From Aquirhabdus sp. (GTDB taxonomy: Bacteria > Pseudomonadota > Gammaproteobacteria > Pseudomonadales > Moraxellaceae), in assembly GCA_030150595.1 (NCBI GenBank), contig JASLFQ010000018.1, forward strand, positions 1 through 8,500: a stretch of DNA of 8,500 nucleotides, in the 5' to 3' direction. The notes below the pieces were generated by a model. That model worked only from the letters and a program-made list of their open reading frames with translations, was not told the DNA's origin and made no database searches. Made by a program: the position numbers and the translations under genes. The first letter of the stretch is position 1, and each line of letters begins with the position of its first letter. This document shows, piece by piece, positions 7,162-8,500 of this stretch.

Positions 7162-7177
7162 ATATAAGGAGTTCAAA

Positions 7178-7840
7178 ATGAGACATTCACATCATCAGCA
7201 TGGCGCTGATGGCTTTTCACTTCATCGACTATGGCACGCAATCGGTGGCCAACATCGAGGCGGGCGCGATGGTCAGTTCCAAGGCGGACCTCGTGGTTTT
7301 GGCAGCGATGGCGACGGTTTTCCGCGTGGTCGCAAGTTCACCTCTGATGATCTGCAATTGATGCTATTAGCACTAATTGAAGAAGAACCGAGCCATGGTT
7401 ATGAACTGATTAAAGCACTGCAAGTTCGCTCAAATGGCTTCTACAGCCCGAGCCCTGGCATGGTCTATCCAGCACTTACCTATCTCGAAGAATTGAATTA
7501 TGTGACGGTTCAGCTGGAAGGAAATCGTAAATGCTATGCATTGGATGAAGCTGGTCGTGAACATCTCGAAGCCAATCGCGAACGTGTTGAACATATGTTT
7601 GCCAAGCTTACCCATATTGCACGCAAGATGGATTCGGTACGTCGTGCATTCTCTGGCGAAGAATCCGCCGATGGCGATGAAGGTGGCTGGTTACCAGAAT
7701 TGATTAAAGCTCGTCACGCACTCAAACATGCTTTATTTAGCCGAGATAATGTGTCAGCTAAAGAACAACGTCGAATCGCAGCCATCCTTGCTCGAGCAAC
7801 GGCTGAAATTGAAGACAACAAAGGTAATGATTCTATTTAA
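7178..7840 (+). CDS. yqjI: PadR-family metal-responsive repressor, YqjI type
   Basis: A 220-residue PadR-family winged-helix repressor. In E. coli, YqjI represses the ferric reductase gene yqjH and is relieved by nickel, sensed through a His/Cys-rich N-terminal extension. Here the extension (1-53) has seven His in the first 26 residues (H3, H5, H6, H8, H16, H20, H26) but no Cys, then a Gly/Arg-rich linker (23-53). The PadR winged helix follows (about 55-125), with EEPSHGYELIKAL (69-81) and the wing-helix signature YSPSPGMVYPALTYLEEL (89-106). A dimerising C-terminal helical region covers about 126-215. A strong AAGGAG lies six bases before the ATG, supporting the start. The protein is followed 42 bases later by yqjH on the same strand, and its promoter is full of palindromic half-sites. 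The family call is strong; nickel as the ligand is transferred from E. coli and is less certain given the missing cysteines. Confidence 0.9.
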   Translation: MRHSHHQHGADGFSLHRLWHAIGGQHRGGRDGQFQGGPRGFGSDGDGFPRGRKFTSDDLQLMLLALIEEEPSHGYELIKALQVRSNGFYSPSPGMVYPALTYLEELNYVTVQLEGNRKCYALDEAGREHLEANRERVEHMFAKLTHIARKMDSVRRAFSGEESADGDEGGWLPELIKARHALKHALFSRDNVSAKEQRRIAAILARATAEIEDNKGNDSI

Positions 7841-7882
7841 ACCAGCACCTTCGACAAGCAACTAGAACAAAAGAGAATATTT

Positions 7883-8500
7883 ATGTCCAATAGATCAGAT
7901 TTAGCGGTGATGCGTGTACGCCACCCTTTGAAATTTCGCTTGTTACAAGTTTTGCGAGTTCAACCATTGACGCCGCATCTGATCTGCGTCACTTTCACTG
8001 GTGACGATCTGCAAGACTTTGAATCAGCATCCTTTGATGATCACATCAAGGTCTTTTTCCCTGCCAATGCTTTTGACAAACCCGTTTTGCCAAGCATGGG
8101 AACAGATGGGCCTGTATTTCCAACAGACCAGCCGAAATCCATAGCGCGCGACTTCACGCCGCGACGTTATGATCGCGCTGCGCTCGAATTAGATATTGAA
8201 TTTGCAATTCACGAGGCTGGCCCAGCCACGACATGGGCAGCTCAGGCTCAAGTGGGACAATATTTGGGAATTGGTGGACCACGCGGTTCGTTAGTCATTC
8301 CAACTGGTTTTGATTGGCATCTATTTATTGGTGACGATACGGCGCTTCCTGCTATCGCACGCCGATTAGCAGAATTACCATCTTCGACTCGTAGCATCGT
8401 CGTGATCGAAGTTGAAGACCCATCAGCGCGTATTGAGTTTCAAACGCAAGCCGAACTTAACGTCATCTGGTGTTATCGCAGCGAATCAGCAGATCAGGAC
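7883..8500 (+). CDS. yqjH: Siderophore-interacting protein / NADPH-dependent ferric-chelate reductase, 3' truncated by window
   Basis: The first 206 codons of a cytoplasmic FAD-containing siderophore-interacting protein; the end of the NADPH-binding domain lies beyond the right edge. E. coli YqjH reduces ferric complexes such as those of enterobactin fragments to release iron inside the cell. The order of motifs matches: an N-terminal beta-barrel entry strand (VTFTGDDLQDF, 36-46), FDDHIKVFFP (51-60), the FAD-binding RDFTPRRYD (89-97, the RxYT-type motif with Phe for Tyr), DIEFAIHEAGPATTWAAQA (104-122), GGPRGS (131-136) for flavin phosphate contact, and the start of the C-terminal domain at FIGDDTALPAIAR (148-160). 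AAGAGA lies six bases before the ATG. The gene is 42 bases downstream of yqjI with no hairpin between, so it should be in the yqjI operon and under the same operator array. No Fur box is seen in its own leader. Confidence 0.92.
   Translation, partial: MSNRSDLAVMRVRHPLKFRLLQVLRVQPLTPHLICVTFTGDDLQDFESASFDDHIKVFFPANAFDKPVLPSMGTDGPVFPTDQPKSIARDFTPRRYDRAALELDIEFAIHEAGPATTWAAQAQVGQYLGIGGPRGSLVIPTGFDWHLFIGDDTALPAIARRLAELPSSTRSIVVIEVEDPSARIEFQTQAELNVIWCYRSESADQD

Noticed and set aside
7021..7167. A 48-codon plus-strand ORF (starting MNFIIVKLAMPF) running through the yqjI promoter
   Set aside because: It has no Shine-Dalgarno, its composition is that of the AT-rich spacer, and it covers the -35, -10 and operator palindromes; it is a chance ORF.
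1..8500. Mobile elements, CRISPR arrays, tRNA or rRNA genes, toxin-antitoxin or defence genes
   Set aside because: No transposase or integrase, no regularly spaced repeats, no tRNA cloverleaf and no defence-type domains were seen in any frame.

Overview
The window is ordinary chromosomal DNA of a gammaproteobacterium, densely coded and moderately AT-rich. The best taxonomic clue is ThiI: it has the long enterobacterial architecture with a C-terminal rhodanese domain and reads very close to E. coli ThiI along its whole length. CurA and the YqjI/YqjH pair are also of E. coli type. I cannot name the genus; the order (Enterobacterales, Aeromonadales, Moraxellaceae or a relative) is left open. I see no RNA genes, insertion sequences, phage genes or CRISPR arrays.

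Layout. Positions 1-398 hold the 5' part of a minus-strand classical SDR that runs off the left edge. A 280-bp divergent spacer leads to thiI (679-2145, +), the tRNA 4-thiouridine / thiazole sulfurtransferase. thiI converges on curA (2206-3249, -), an NADPH-dependent enone/curcumin reductase, and the two are separated by a perfect 9-bp stem-loop. A 337-bp divergent spacer containing a nested inverted repeat follows. Next is a two-gene operon: an NADP-type SDR (3587-4513) and an atypical-SDR/epimerase-like NAD(P)-binding protein (4526-5191). This operon converges on a large uncharacterised lipoprotein gene (5247-6797, -), with an 11-bp stem-loop between them. An AT-rich spacer of about 380 bp then leads to a yqjI-type PadR regulator (7178-7840, +) and a yqjH-type siderophore-interacting ferric reductase (7883 to beyond 8500, +).

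How the genes fit together. Four of the eight genes are nicotinamide-nucleotide-dependent oxidoreductases or NAD(P)-binding proteins of the SDR or MDR folds, and YqjH is a fifth redox enzyme (FAD/NADPH). The curA / SDR / epimerase cluster may act on reactive carbonyl or enone compounds, but the substrates cannot be read from sequence. The yqjI-yqjH pair is the clearest functional unit: a metal-responsive repressor and the ferric-chelate reductase it controls. Here they are co-directional behind a promoter packed with copies of the half-site TATCTT/AAGATA. That operator array, the His-rich but Cys-free N-terminus of this YqjI, the nested inverted repeat near 3479-3537 and the orphan two-part lipoprotein are the points most worth a second look. 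I found no convincing wholly new system.
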